A program made the translations under genes and the position numbers. From assembly GCA_033765345.1 (NCBI GenBank), contig JANRIC010000016.1, positions 1-22,254 of the forward strand: a stretch of DNA of 22,254 nt. The letters are read 5' to 3'. Every line of letters begins with the position of its first letter. The first letter of the stretch is position 1. Source of the DNA: JANRIC01 sp033765345 (GTDB taxonomy: Bacteria; Bacteroidota; Bacteroidia; Cytophagales; Microscillaceae). The notes under the pieces are model-generated. The model was not told the DNA's origin. It worked only from the letters and a program-made list of their open reading frames with translations, and did no database searches. Shown here in pieces: positions 1 to 8,600 of this stretch.

Positions 1-1
1 G

Positions 2-163
2 CAGGTAAATTACATTGGTTTCATTTTATTGGAACTTTATCAAGCCACCCAAAAAGGCACCGTTCTGCTGGAAGATTTTCCTAGTTGGCAAAGCCGATAT
101 GAGCAAATTTGTGAGCAAGCGGGCAGGGAAGAACCTCCCCCCGAGGTAGTGTTAAAGACGTAA
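2..163 (+). CDS. C-terminal fragment of an unidentified protein, interrupted by an IS1-family element
   Basis: The frame is open from the window edge and reads ...NYIGFILLELYQATQ...SWQSRYEQICEQAGREEPPPE before running into the left end of the insertion element and stopping within it. I do not recognise the family. The last residues before the insertion are hydrophilic and Glu/Pro-rich, as at a natural C-terminus. If the element (145-1161) is removed, the frame continues through the right flank as D-N-Y-L-V-E-stop (TAG at 1178-1180), so the insertion probably replaced only about six native residues with the element-encoded tail VVLKT. The protein may therefore still be functional. The start lies outside the window, so length and function cannot be judged. 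The joined frame is seen in the sequence; retained function is inference. Confidence 0.5.
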   Translation, partial: QVNYIGFILLELYQATQKGTVLLEDFPSWQSRYEQICEQAGREEPPPEVVLKT

Positions 164-616
164 TGCTATGGATTGATTATAGTGACAAATAAAGTATTTG
201 ATGGCTTCGATATGGTTTTCCAATTTCTTGGAAAAAGACAAAGTTTTTCTTACCAAACGACTGCATCTTTGCCGGAGCGTGTTATTAAATCTTTCTATAT
301 GATTGGTGTATCCTTTCTCTTTCCCTGCTGGATGATGCTTATCCTCATCAAGGACTTTGTAAGCTTTCCAAAAATCAGTGAAAAATACGGCCTTGGTTTT
401 AAATATATCCGGGATTTTAGCAAAAAATGCCTCAGCATCTTCTTTAGCTCTTCCTCCCACGTGAAAGGCAATAATCTGTCTATTGGCTGTATGCATGACC
501 ATCCATATCCATTGTTTATTTGCTTTATTGCCTACAAAAGACCACATTTCATCGGCTTCAAAGCGGTATAACTCATACAAGATACCCTCTTTTGTTTCAT
601 ACAAATTACGCATCAA
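152..616 (-). CDS. insB: IS1-family InsB-like DDE transposase catalytic part
   Basis: The protein carries the IS1 catalytic signature: the first Asp in FEADEMWSFVG, the second in VFFTDFWKAY, and the Glu in TNHIERFNNTLRQR followed by SRLVRKTLSFSKK, which is near-identical to the classic IS1 block. The start given (616) is a TTG and is unlikely to be used. The frame is open upstream through D-D-F-E-I-L-P-L-E-D-P to the slippery run at 717-724. A -1 shift there gives a single 312-residue InsAB' protein from 1089 to 152, and the coordinates close exactly. The stop lies inside the left terminal repeat. All catalytic residues are present, so the element may be active. Confidence 0.85.
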   Translation of the reverse strand: MMRNLYETKEGILYELYRFEADEMWSFVGNKANKQWIWMVMHTANRQIIAFHVGGRAKEDAEAFFAKIPDIFKTKAVFFTDFWKAYKVLDEDKHHPAGKEKGYTNHIERFNNTLRQRCSRLVRKTLSFSKKLENHIEAIKYFICHYNQSIALRL

Positions 617-654
617 AGGGTCTTCTAGGGGCAGAATTTCAAAGTCATCTAGCC

Positions 655-1089
655 CTAAATCTTCTTCAAATGGCTCAAGATCCGACCATGTAGCTGAAGA
701 CTCAATCGGATCAGCGTTTTTTTTAAAGGGGCTATTTCACAAATATACTTATCCATTTTATCTTCCAAATATGCGTCCATAGAGGCTTGGTCGGGAAGCT
801 CTGCGTGGAAATCATCTGGACAAGAGGCATACACATCACTCAGATAGCTTTGAAGCCATTGCTGGCTTACTTCCACACTACGAGCAATCCCTGCCAAAGA
901 TATTTTCTCGAGTAAAAGTTTGTCAATCAGGCTTTTATGTATATCTGAAATAGGTACATTCACTGGATTGAGTACAAACTGACGACCACAGTCTTTACAT
1001 AAATGATTTTGTTTGCCATTGTGAATGTGACCGTTCAGTTTCACCTTTTCACTCTTACAACTTGGGCAGATTATCATGGTTTTATGCAA
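655..1089 (-). CDS. insA: IS1-family InsA-like DNA-binding protein / N-terminal half of the transposase
   Basis: This 144-residue protein has an N-terminal zinc finger of two CxxC pairs (C8, C11, C31, C34 in CPSCKSEKVKLNG...LCKDCGRQF). A helix-turn-helix-like stretch follows (LLEKISLAGIARSVEVSQQWLQSYL), as in IS1 InsA. In IS1, InsA alone binds the terminal repeats and represses transposition, and it forms the N-terminal part of the frameshifted InsAB' transposase. Here the zero frame leaves the shared region at an A8 run (717-724) and ends 62 nt later at TAG. The ATG at 1089 is the only sensible start and lies 72 nt inside the right terminal repeat. The family assignment is strong. The repressor role is by analogy with E. 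coli IS1. Confidence 0.85.
   Translation of the reverse strand: MHKTMIICPSCKSEKVKLNGHIHNGKQNHLCKDCGRQFVLNPVNVPISDIHKSLIDKLLLEKISLAGIARSVEVSQQWLQSYLSDVYASCPDDFHAELPDQASMDAYLEDKMDKYICEIAPLKKTLIRLSLQLHGRILSHLKKI
717..724 (-). other. Programmed -1 frameshift site (A8 slippery run) between insA and insB
   Basis: On the minus strand the sequence reads CCT TTA AAA AAA ACG in the insA frame. Slipping back one base gives AAA AAC GCT GAT and enters the insB frame with no stop before the DDE domain. E. coli IS1 uses an A6C run in the same place. The run of eight A is seen in the sequence; its use is inferred from the family. Confidence 0.75.
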
Positions 1090-1210
1090 ATTTGTTCCTT
1101 GTTAATTTTTCCCCTAATTTAATGCAAATTTTCTATATAGCATTACTTGGTTAACACTACCCAACTACTTGGTAGAATAGCCCAAAGCATTGCAATGCCC
1201 CTAATCTCCC

Positions 1211-1237
1211 TATTCCACAATCAACAAATCATCGGGG
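1211..1237 (-). repeat. 27-bp direct repeat, orphan copy of the 3' end of the OB-fold gene
   Basis: This is identical to 3472-3498, which is the last nine codons of the secreted OB-fold gene there. On the minus strand it reads S-P-D-D-L-L-I-V-E-stop, preceded by an in-frame stop three codons upstream, so it is only a gene-end fragment. The two copies bracket the DUF262/HNH gene. The flanking 1162-1323 holds no other gene: a 12-bp palindrome GCATTGCAATGC lies just to the left, and a hairpin lies to the right. Confidence 0.8.
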
Positions 1238-1288
1238 GAAGGCTATATGGGAGAATTGGTTGAAAGCTTAATAAATTTTAATTTTTTA

Positions 1289-1312
1289 GGGGCGTTGTAT
1301 GGCAACGTCCCC
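1289..1312 (-). terminator. Gene-end hairpin downstream of the DUF262/HNH gene
   Basis: GGGG-CGTTG, loop TATGG, CAACG-(T)-CCCC form a 9-bp stem with one bulged base, 11 nt past the stop codon of the minus-strand gene. On the minus strand it is followed by TAAAAAATT, not a U tract, so termination is uncertain. Stems of this kind also occur as dispersed repeats. Confidence 0.4.
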
Positions 1313-1323
1313 ACATAAGGGTA

Positions 1324-3378
1324 TTATCTTAAGTCTTTAATGTATTTTTCAATACCATCTTCGTCTATATATTTCCAAAAGTCCCATCCATTAGCAGTGG
1401 TTTCTTTTCCGCTAATTTCTTCTTTTGCTTTGACGGCTGCCGAGGATGGTGTGTCATACTCTTCGTTTTTATAGAGGATTTTTTTTGTTTCAGGATTAAA
1501 AGTAGCATCCACAGTGGTATTATAATATTTTGCAAAAATCTTTACATTCCCACTTTTTGAGGGTAAAGGTTCTTTATAAAAAAGGTTATAAATTTTTTCT
1601 TTTTTTGCACTGATAGTCTTTTGGATGATTTCAAAAATTTTTTCAGCTCGTTCATCCAAAACAACAGAATAATAATCATCATAGGTGAGTTGCATAAGCT
1701 CTATTGGAACCAAGTGACTTTTGAGGCTTTCCTCAATTTGTGAGTTTTTTTCTTTAAGTTCACTCAAATATTTTGAAGGAGCTTTATCACTGATCTTGAT
1801 ATTGGAGATTTTGGGTATAAGCGTTTTATTAGCAACCGATTCAATTTTAGAAAGTGCTTCTATGTCACCTTTAAAACGTTTTCTGATGTATGAGACAGGG
1901 TAGATATGGTGATCTTCTAAACTACTATCGTTAAAATTGAGCTTATTGGTGTTTTCCCAACCAATTAAACCTTTTGAATGATAATGTATAAGATTTAAAA
2001 TACCTTGATAAATGGCGTTTCCTTTTCTGTTATAATCAAAAATATCATCTTTTTCGGTTATTAATAATTTTTCCAAGCGATTGAAGTACGCTCTTTCAGA
2101 GATTTTTTCTCCTTTGGCAATTTGTCTGAGTATATTCGCATCTTTGATAATAGCTTCATTGGATGCACCTGTATAACGCTGTGAAAAAATGGATGCCCAG
2201 TACCAATAATGTATAAAAAGTGATTGATCTTGTGTAATTTGAGAAAAGTCTTTTCCAATTTCCCTTCGAAAGATCATAAGAGGCATCAACATGTTTTCAT
2301 AGGGCATCCAAGACTGAGAAATGATAAAATAATTGTCTGAGAGAAAATTTAAAGTTTCTACATACCACTCACATACTTTATCCCAATGTTGTGTAAAATG
2401 CTCGTGGTTGAGGTTTTTCAAGATAAAACCTCGGTCTATTTTATCCTTTCCATCACTGACGATATAAGCAATTGTCCTTATGATTAATTCTCTGTTAAAT
2501 CGGTCTTTAAATTGAGGATTATTTTCCTTGAACTCATCTATTTTCTCTCTCAAATTAAACTCCCCAGCATAAAGTTTAGCAGCCAATATGTCTGTAAAAT
2601 TGAGTGTCATTCCTTTGCTGTTACTTCGTTCAAAAAAAAGGGCAAACTTATCAATACTCATATCCAGTAAATAATAAGATAATAATTTGCTTTCTTTGAA
2701 CATATCCTGAAGCTTCTCGGAAATCACTAAATATTTTTCAAAAAAACTTTCATAATCACTTGAATCATACCCCCTGAATGTCTGTTTATCAAAAAAGAAT
2801 TCTCTAATCTTGGACTCTCTTAAATTGTCCTGCATAATTCTATACACGTCGCTTAGTTTCAAAGAAAGCCTTTCTTTATCTTCTTCACCTGAAAATTCAT
2901 ACAGCATTTCCTCAAGAGTTCTCTCTGTAAATGGCCTATCTGCAATTTCCTGCTCTATATTTTCATAGTCTGAATCATTTTTTGAAATAAACCAAACTTC
3001 ATCTATGCCTTTTAAGGCTCGGTAAATAGAAGTACTTCTCTGTTGCCCATCAAGTATGATTCTATAATTTTCAACTTGAACTTTTTTCTCGATTTCTTCT
3101 TTTGAAAATTTTTGGACTTGCATTCTAATTCTCTTTTTTCTAGGGGCATTGTCCACTGCTCTTACAGCAATTTCAAAAGAAGGTTTACCATAAATTATTG
3201 CCCCAATAAATATCTCTCTTACCAAAGAATCAAACAGATCATAAGTCCTTGATAAATCCCATACAAAATCACGTTGAAATTCAGGAAGCCCAACGCTTTG
3301 TTTTTCAATACCTTCAACTAAACTTCTTATTGATTCACTTTTTTCTTGTTCCATAAAATCGTTTGTTTTGAATTGCAA
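1324..3378 (-). CDS. DUF262 and HNH (DUF1524) domain protein, GmrSD-like nuclease, 684 aa
   Basis: The N-terminal DUF262 domain shows LPEFQRDFVW (31-40) and LDGQQRSTS (109-117), the conserved ParB/sulfiredoxin-fold motifs of GmrS. The C-terminal part shows DHHIYPVSYI near residue 490, the DHxxP core of the DUF1524 HNH nuclease (GmrD). In GmrSD, DUF262 hydrolyses NTP and directs the HNH domain to cleave DNA carrying modified cytosines, an anti-phage type IV restriction. This protein has both halves in one chain, as many homologues do. After the HNH core come about 180 further residues including DTPSSAAVKAKE and NGWDFWKY, a small tail domain possibly used for target choice. It stands alone as a single-gene cassette between the 27-bp direct repeats. 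Restriction is inferred from the family, and the actual substrate is unknown. Confidence 0.85.
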   Translation of the reverse strand: MQFKTNDFMEQEKSESIRSLVEGIEKQSVGLPEFQRDFVWDLSRTYDLFDSLVREIFIGAIIYGKPSFEIAVRAVDNAPRKKRIRMQVQKFSKEEIEKKVQVENYRIILDGQQRSTSIYRALKGIDEVWFISKNDSDYENIEQEIADRPFTERTLEEMLYEFSGEEDKERLSLKLSDVYRIMQDNLRESKIREFFFDKQTFRGYDSSDYESFFEKYLVISEKLQDMFKESKLLSYYLLDMSIDKFALFFERSNSKGMTLNFTDILAAKLYAGEFNLREKIDEFKENNPQFKDRFNRELIIRTIAYIVSDGKDKIDRGFILKNLNHEHFTQHWDKVCEWYVETLNFLSDNYFIISQSWMPYENMLMPLMIFRREIGKDFSQITQDQSLFIHYWYWASIFSQRYTGASNEAIIKDANILRQIAKGEKISERAYFNRLEKLLITEKDDIFDYNRKGNAIYQGILNLIHYHSKGLIGWENTNKLNFNDSSLEDHHIYPVSYIRKRFKGDIEALSKIESVANKTLIPKISNIKISDKAPSKYLSELKEKNSQIEESLKSHLVPIELMQLTYDDYYSVVLDERAEKIFEIIQKTISAKKEKIYNLFYKEPLPSKSGNVKIFAKYYNTTVDATFNPETKKILYKNEEYDTPSSAAVKAKEEISGKETTANGWDFWKYIDEDGIEKYIKDLR

Positions 3379-3470
3379 AATAATAAATCTAATGCTAGAT
3401 AAAAAATTTACTCACGCACCTTAAAAAAGTCAAATTTTATGGGCTTACAATAACAACCTCACTACTGGTT

Positions 3471-3827
3471 TTATTCCACAATCAACAAATCATCGGGGCT
3501 GTGAGCAATAATCTGAGGTGTACCGTAAGTGTCGGTATCGATTGTTCCGGTGATTTGTATTTTTTTATTTTGATAAAGTTTGTCGAGATCTTTGGGAAAA
3601 CGGTGAAACTCATTTCCAAAAATGGTTACTTTAAAAGGATTATTTGGGTATTTCTGCTCAAAGTCCAGAAATGCCATGCGGATATTTGAGGTCTCGATGA
3701 TTTTTACATGCACGACATAACCGCTTACTGTACAGGTCTGTCCGATAAATTTCTCGGCATCAGCAGCCTGTATACGAGTCTGCGCCAGGGTAGGGAGGCA
3801 CAAAAGTATGAGGAATACAATTTTCAT
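3471..3827 (-). CDS. Small secreted OB-fold protein (tRNA_anti-like), 118 aa
   Basis: It begins with a signal peptide, MKIVFLILLCLPTLAQ, probably cut after residue 16, giving a mature protein of about 100 residues. The rest reads as one OB-fold: FIGQTCTVSGYVVHVK (strand 1-2), SNIRMAFLDFEQKYPNNPFKVTIF, and KKIQITGTIDTDTYGTPQIIA (last strands). This pattern of 'vtGkV... v.l.f...yp...f.v.i' is shared by small periplasmic OB-fold proteins of Bacteroidota and proteobacteria. The molecular role is unknown; binding of nucleic acid or an oligosaccharide is possible for the fold but unproven. It is transcribed divergently from trpD across a 94-bp A/T-rich gap. Its last 27 bp are duplicated beyond the neighbouring DUF262/HNH gene. 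Confidence 0.7.
   Translation of the reverse strand: MKIVFLILLCLPTLAQTRIQAADAEKFIGQTCTVSGYVVHVKIIETSNIRMAFLDFEQKYPNNPFKVTIFGNEFHRFPKDLDKLYQNKKIQITGTIDTDTYGTPQIIAHSPDDLLIVE
3472..3498 (-). repeat. 27-bp direct repeat, native copy inside the OB-fold gene end
   Basis: This is the partner of 1211-1237. It encodes the final P-D-D-L-L-I-V-E plus stop of the OB-fold gene. A direct repeat at a gene 3' end flanking an added gene resembles the outcome of site-specific or homology-based insertion. Confidence 0.8.
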
Positions 3828-3921
3828 AGGGCTTTTATTTCTATTTGTTGCAATATAACAAAAAATAAAATTTATCCCTTAATTTGGCTTTTCAAAGCGA
3901 AGGCATAAACGCTCAAAAGAT

Positions 3922-4917
3922 ATGAAAGCAATCCTTAATCATTTATTTGAACATAAGACCCTGAGTAAATCCGAATCTACGGAAATTCTTAAAAATATAG
4001 CTACCGGAAAGTATAACAACGCCCAAATTGCGGCTTTTCTGACCGTATTTATGATGCGTAGCATTACCGTAGACGAACTCGAAGGCTTCCGCGATGCCAT
4101 GCTGGATTTGTGCCTGGCCGTGGATTTGTCTGCTTATCAGCCTATTGATCTTTGTGGTACAGGGGGAGACGGCAAAAACACCTTTAATATCTCTACAATT
4201 TCTTCTTTTGTGGTGGCAGCAGCCGGAGTAAAGGTAGCCAAACACGGCAATCATGGCGTATCTTCGGTGTCGGGGTCGTCTACGGTGCTGGAGTATCTGG
4301 GTGTGAAATTTGACAATAATCCTGACAAACTGAAAGCAAGCATTGAGCAAACGGGTATTTGTTTTTTGCACGCACCGCTTTTTCATCCGGCCATGAAGCA
4401 CGTAGGCCCAGTCAGGAAAGAATTAGGAGTCAAAACTTTTTTTAATATGCTCGGACCGATGGTCAATCCTGCATTTCCGCACCACCAATTGGTCGGGGTG
4501 TTTAACCTCGAACTGGCACGCCTTTATAATTACCTTTACCAAAAAACCGACAAAAACTACATCATCCTGCATTCGCTCGATGGCTACGACGAAATCTCCC
4601 TCACTGGTAGGCTCAAACTTCTAGCCCGTGGGCGTGAACAACTCCTTACTCCCGAACAATTGGGCTTTAAGACTTTAAAACAAGAAGACCTGTTTGGCGG
4701 AGATACCATCGAGGAGTCTGCAGCTATATTTGAGCAGGTAATCAAAGGGCTGGGAACTGCCGCCCAAACGCAGGTTGTAACTGCCAATGCTGGAATGGCT
4801 ATCCAATGCGCCCGCCCTCAGCAAAGTACGGAGGATTGTCTGGCTTTGGCTCAAGAAATCTTGCTATCCGGTAAAGCTCTCAAGGCTTTTGAAAATTTCC
4901 TCTCACTGAATGCTTAG
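3922..4917 (+). CDS. trpD: Anthranilate phosphoribosyltransferase, 331 aa
   Basis: TrpD transfers the phosphoribosyl group of PRPP to anthranilate in the second step of tryptophan synthesis, in the cytoplasm. The family motifs are intact: DLCGTGGDGKNTFNIST (77-92; GTGGD binds the PRPP pyrophosphate and NxST the phosphate), VAKHGNHGVSSVSGSS (105-120; KHGN is the anthranilate-site loop) and the RKELGVKTFFNMLGPMVNP block. The length fits the family (about 330-350). The start at 3922 puts the usual helical N-terminal domain at residues 1-65. No other trp gene lies within the window, although trpD usually sits in a trp operon, so this is an orphan copy or a scattered pathway. Immediately after the stop comes a 350-bp G-rich heptamer array. 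Confidence 0.95.
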   Translation: MKAILNHLFEHKTLSKSESTEILKNIATGKYNNAQIAAFLTVFMMRSITVDELEGFRDAMLDLCLAVDLSAYQPIDLCGTGGDGKNTFNISTISSFVVAAAGVKVAKHGNHGVSSVSGSSTVLEYLGVKFDNNPDKLKASIEQTGICFLHAPLFHPAMKHVGPVRKELGVKTFFNMLGPMVNPAFPHHQLVGVFNLELARLYNYLYQKTDKNYIILHSLDGYDEISLTGRLKLLARGREQLLTPEQLGFKTLKQEDLFGGDTIEESAAIFEQVIKGLGTAAQTQVVTANAGMAIQCARPQQSTEDCLALAQEILLSGKALKAFENFLSLNA

Positions 4918-4919
4918 AG

Positions 4920-5269
4920 GGGAGTTGGGAGTCGGGTGTTGGGAGTTGGGTGTTGGGAGTTGGGAGTTGGGAGTTGGGAGTTGGGAGTCGGGAGTTGGGA
5001 GTCGGGAGTTGGGAGTCGGGAGTTGGGAGTCGGGTGTTGGGAGTTGGGTGTTGGGAGTCGGGAGTTGGGAGTCGGGTGTTGGGAGTTGGGTGTTGGGAGT
5101 TGGGAGTTGGGAGTTGGGAGTTGGGAGTCGGGAGTTGGGTGTTGGGAGTCGGGAGTCGGGAGTTGGGTGTTGGGAGTTGGGTGTTGGGAGTCGGGAGTTG
5201 GGTGTTGGGAGTCGGGTGTTGGGTGTTGGGAGTTGGGTGTTGGGAGTCGGGAGTTGGGTGTTGGGAGTC
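4920..5269 (+). repeat. G-rich heptamer array, about 50 copies of T[T/C]GGG[A/T]G
   Basis: The run begins two bases after the trpD stop. Every unit fits T-(T or C)-GGG-(A or T)-G, with only those two positions varying and with period 7 throughout. No unit contains a stop codon in any frame on either strand, so long meaningless ORFs (VGSWELG-like or LPTPNTQ-like peptides) run across it. A GGG tract every 7 nt with 4-nt loops can form G-quadruplexes on the plus strand, in DNA or in read-through trpD RNA. The rest of the gap to 5321 holds nothing else. Confidence 0.95.
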
Positions 5270-5321
5270 AGTAAGGCAATCATAGCAATCACAAAAATCA
5301 AATAAATCATAGTTAAGACAA

Positions 5322-5630
5322 GGTGTCAGGAGTCGGGAGTGAGGCTTTCTGGAAATTTCAGAATCGCCTTGCTCTAGGGTTTGGGCTTTCTGGAAATCTC
5401 AGAATCGCCTCGCTCTAGGGTTTGGGCTTTCTGGAAATCTCAGAATCGCCTCGCTCTAGGGTTTGGGCTTTCTGGAAATCTCAGAATCGCCTCGCTCTAG
5501 GGTTTGGGCTTTCTGGAAATTTCAGAATCGCCTCGCTCTAGGGTTTGGGCTTTCTGGAAATTTCAGAATCGCCTCGCTCTACGGTTTGGGCTTTCTGGAA
5601 ATTTCAGAATCACCTCTGACTCCTGACACC
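5322..5630. repeat. 13-bp perfect inverted repeat bracketing a 41-bp tandem array
   Basis: GGTGTCAGGAGTC at 5322-5334 is the exact reverse complement of GACTCCTGACACC at 5618-5630. The arms share vocabulary (GGAGTCGGG) with the heptamer array and with the terminator hairpin at 13244-13319. They enclose the 41-bp array precisely, so the block looks like a discrete cassette of about 310 bp. Confidence 0.75.
5344..5617. repeat. 41-bp tandem repeat, about 6.6 copies
   Basis: Units start at 5344, 5385, 5426, 5467, 5508, 5549 and 5590, exactly 41 bp apart. Each begins GCTTTCTGGAAAT and continues CAGAATCGCCTCGCTCTAG with GGTTTGG at the end. Copies differ at one to three positions (TTTCAG versus CTCAG, CTTGCTC versus CTCGCTC). 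Since 41 is not a multiple of three, the array is not protein-coding. It lies between the convergent trpD and metallophosphoesterase genes. Confidence 0.95.
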
Positions 5631-5636
5631 CCGCAC

Positions 5637-8600
5637 CTAAAACAAAAAACCTATGCGGATGTAAAAGAGTGAACCTTCCCGGGGGGCGGTGGTGAGCGTA
5701 GTCTCAATAACGGTAGCCTCTGCGGGTGTAAACCAAAAACCGCCGCCGTAGCCTCGATGAAATCTGCGGGATTTTTCTCCATCCGTCCATACACGCCCGA
5801 AGTCGTGGATGCCAATCAAGCCTAATTGGCCATTAAAAAGGAAAGTACGAAGTCTGAAAAGCCGCAAGCGTAGGTCTAGGTTTTGGTAAAAACTGCTTCT
5901 GCCCGAAAAACGATAATTGCGGAAGCCTCGCAGATTGTCTTTGGCACCAAGCCCATTGGCCTGAAAAAACTCAAAATCTCCAAAATTGTGTGTTCCTCCC
6001 ACTCGCATAGCCAGGGTAGCACTGCTGCTTAAATTCAGATAAAAAGCCAGATCAGATTTTAGCTGAAGATAATTGACTCGATCTACGACATCATTTAAGC
6101 CTTTGAAATATTGGCTCTCGAGTCTGAAAGTCATTCCTCGTGTCGGGATGAGTGGATTGTTGCGCTTATCAAAAAAATATTGGAAGGAGCCTCCTGCAAA
6201 GTACCTTCTGGTATCGAATAAGTTGAGGGAATCCAGTCCATTGGCTTCAAAATTAGAGATAAAACGATCTTCGTTGCGCTCGATGCTTACTTGCTGGCCA
6301 AATACACCCAGGGAAAGGCTGTGAGTTTCATTGTTCCATTGTTTCCGAATTTGAGGATTAAGCAGCCATTGTTCAAAACGTACCCGATAATAGCGAATGT
6401 CCTCGATATCTGATCTAAGTAGACTTTTACTTTCATTACCCAAGCCAAAGAAATTCTGGACGTAGTTGGGAGCTCGTACATCGGCATCGATGACCAGGTC
6501 TAAGCCCCCCAAAAGTTCTTTAAACTCGCCTTTGTAGATAAAGTTATAGGATCCGGTAGCCAAGGCTACATTTCCTTTGATGGTATGGCGCATTTTGTAA
6601 GGTTCTTTTCGGAAGCCGTGGTTAATAATTTTTATCCCTCCTCCGATAAAAGGTCCGTCGTCTGGGTTAAGTCCTAGAAATATTTGAGGGCCTAAAAAAT
6701 TATAGCGAAATTCTTGGCGGTTGTATTTGTTGACATCGGGTTTGTCGGAGATTAGATTTTTGGTTTCTGAGCTTGCGATCAGATTTACCTCATCGGGTTT
6801 GTCGTAGACAAAGGTTTTTTTACCTCCTCGGTATACTTGGGACGAGTCGATGATCTTGTCTTCGCCACTGCCTGCGATGATGCGTATTTTGATACTTTTA
6901 TTGACTTTTCCCTGAATAATAAATTCATCTTCTCCATGCAAGCCGTAGAGTCTGATTTCATTTGTCTCACTTTTTTTGAAGATACGGGAGTAAATTTCTC
7001 TTTTTTTCTCACGTCCTTCTTTTTTTACTTTAAATACTTGTACAGATACCCGTTCGTCATCCAGGCGTTTTACTTCGAAGCGTTCGTGTTTGTCGCTACC
7101 AAGTACGTTGACGTTTTCGGACAGGAAAAGATAATATTGGCGGGCGTAGGTTTCGAGGTCATTGCGGCGTTGTTTGAGTTTGGAGATGATTTCTGCGTTA
7201 TGATGGGAGGCTTCACTGGGAATTGCCTGCATGGCTTCTTCAATCACTTGATCGTTGAGTTTTTGCTGGAGAGTTTGGGCGGCAGCGAGCCAATCTTCCA
7301 GAGAAGCTTCATTGATAAAGTATCTATCAAAATAGCGGGCGTTGAAGTTGAGTCCTTCCACGTCTCGAATTTTGTGATGAAAACCCTGAAATTTGGGAAT
7401 ACCCCATTTATGGGAGCCAAAGCGCACCAAAAAGCCGTCGGATAAGAAAAAAGCTTGATCACGGTCGCGGGGAATGGGGCGATAATAAGTATAGTTTTCT
7501 TCTTTATTTTTGTATTCAGCCCAACGCCACTGGTCATCGTGTCGGTCCCAATCTCCGAGCCAGATGTCAAAAAGTCGATGCAATACGACAGATTGTTGGT
7601 CAATGTCCTGATCATTGTCTTCGGTAAGTTTTTCAATGACTTTGGCAGTGCTTTTGATGTCTTGGGGGCTTCCGAAATCTTCATAGTTTTTCCATTGTTC
7701 ATCATCGGCTCTTTCTTCAAAGAGATATACTTTCCCTCCGAAATTGTATTGGTAGCGACCCAGGCGTGGGTCTTGGGGCAAATAAAAATACCTAGGGTTG
7801 CTGTGATGAATTCCTGCGACTTCGGCCAATTTGGGTATTACAAGTGGGGCATAAGGATGAGCAGCAGAGGTTTGGTCTTGTACAATTTCAGCTACTACGG
7901 TTCCACGAAATTCTTCCCCCAGTGCTTTATCGGCTTGTTTATCCACAGATCGGAGTACGTATTGCTTGCCATCGGAGGCTTGCAGGCGGAGGGAGTTGGT
8001 GGCTTGCCCGCCGCCTCTTTTGAGTACTTCAAGTCCTCCTTGTGCGCTTCCCAGATCAAAATAAGGAAATTTAACTACTTCTGCCCATTCTTGGCGGTAA
8101 TTATCTCCGAAAGACCATCGTTTGAGCGATTTGGCCTTGATATAATCTGTGTTGATGGCAGTTTGGAGGGTGCTATCTTTATAATCGGGAATGGGTAGAG
8201 TAGGTTTTTGAATTTGCAGAGAATTAGACTTCTCGATAAGTTTTTTTTGGAAGATAGGTTCTTCGGTTTCTCCGTCCTGATCTGGGGCGTAGAACTTCAG
8301 CCTGGTTTCGCCATTTTCATAAAAATCAAGGCGAGCAAAACCCTTGTGTGCATAAGCAAATTCGGCTTTGGGCTTGGGAGCGATCCAACTGTCTTTGGAG
8401 CCTGCCCCACTGATGATCTGGTGCCAGTTGTCAATGGCGTGATATTGCAGGTTGTGTTCGTGCCCTGCTGCGTAGATTAGGTTTGGGTGGCTTTTGAAAA
8501 TTTTAAAAAGTACATTCCGCAATTGACGGTAGCGTATATTGGGAATATCCTGGATGCTACCGAAGTATTTTCGATAGCCTACGTACATAGACCCCAGCAC

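Larger units (their letters stand above)
145..1161 (-). mobile_element. IS1-family insertion sequence, complete, 1017 bp
   Basis: The ends are 25-bp inverted repeats: GGTAGTGTTAA and GTAATGCTAT separated by AGAC on the left (145-169) and CCAA on the right (1137-1161, reverse complement), 22 of 25 matching. The ends begin with GGTA, as is common in the IS1 family. Inside, on the minus strand, are an InsA-like zinc-finger ORF and an InsB-like DDE ORF joined by a slippery A8 run, which is the IS1 gene plan. At 1017 bp it is longer than classical IS1 (about 768 bp). I see no 8-9 bp target duplication: the left flank is CCCCCCGA and the right flank is CAACTACTT. It may therefore be old, or one flank may have been rearranged. 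Confidence 0.85.

Noticed and set aside
145..1161. Assigning the element to IS1595 or another zinc-ribbon DDE family
   Set aside because: The TNHIERFN...RQR...SRLVRKTLSFSK block, two-ORF layout and A-run frameshift fit IS1. The terminal GGTA also fits.
1189..1200. 12-bp palindrome GCATTGCAATGC near 1190 as a regulatory site
   Set aside because: It lies in a gene-remnant gap with no promoter or gene start next to it.
4903..5310. Four overlapping ORFs across the trpD-distal region encoding VGSWELG-like or LPTPNTQ-like heptapeptide repeats
   Set aside because: A 7-bp unit without stop codons leaves all frames open on both strands. The composition is pure repeat, there is no start context, and trpD overlaps one of them.
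5463..5672. 69-residue ORF in the 41-bp tandem array
   Set aside because: A 41-bp period shifts frame every copy, so the ORF is chance. It has no recognisable domain.
6837..8480. Several plus-strand ORFs of 90-247 residues opposite the phosphoesterase gene
   Set aside because: They are antisense shadows of a 1248-residue gene whose motifs are intact. None has a recognisable domain.
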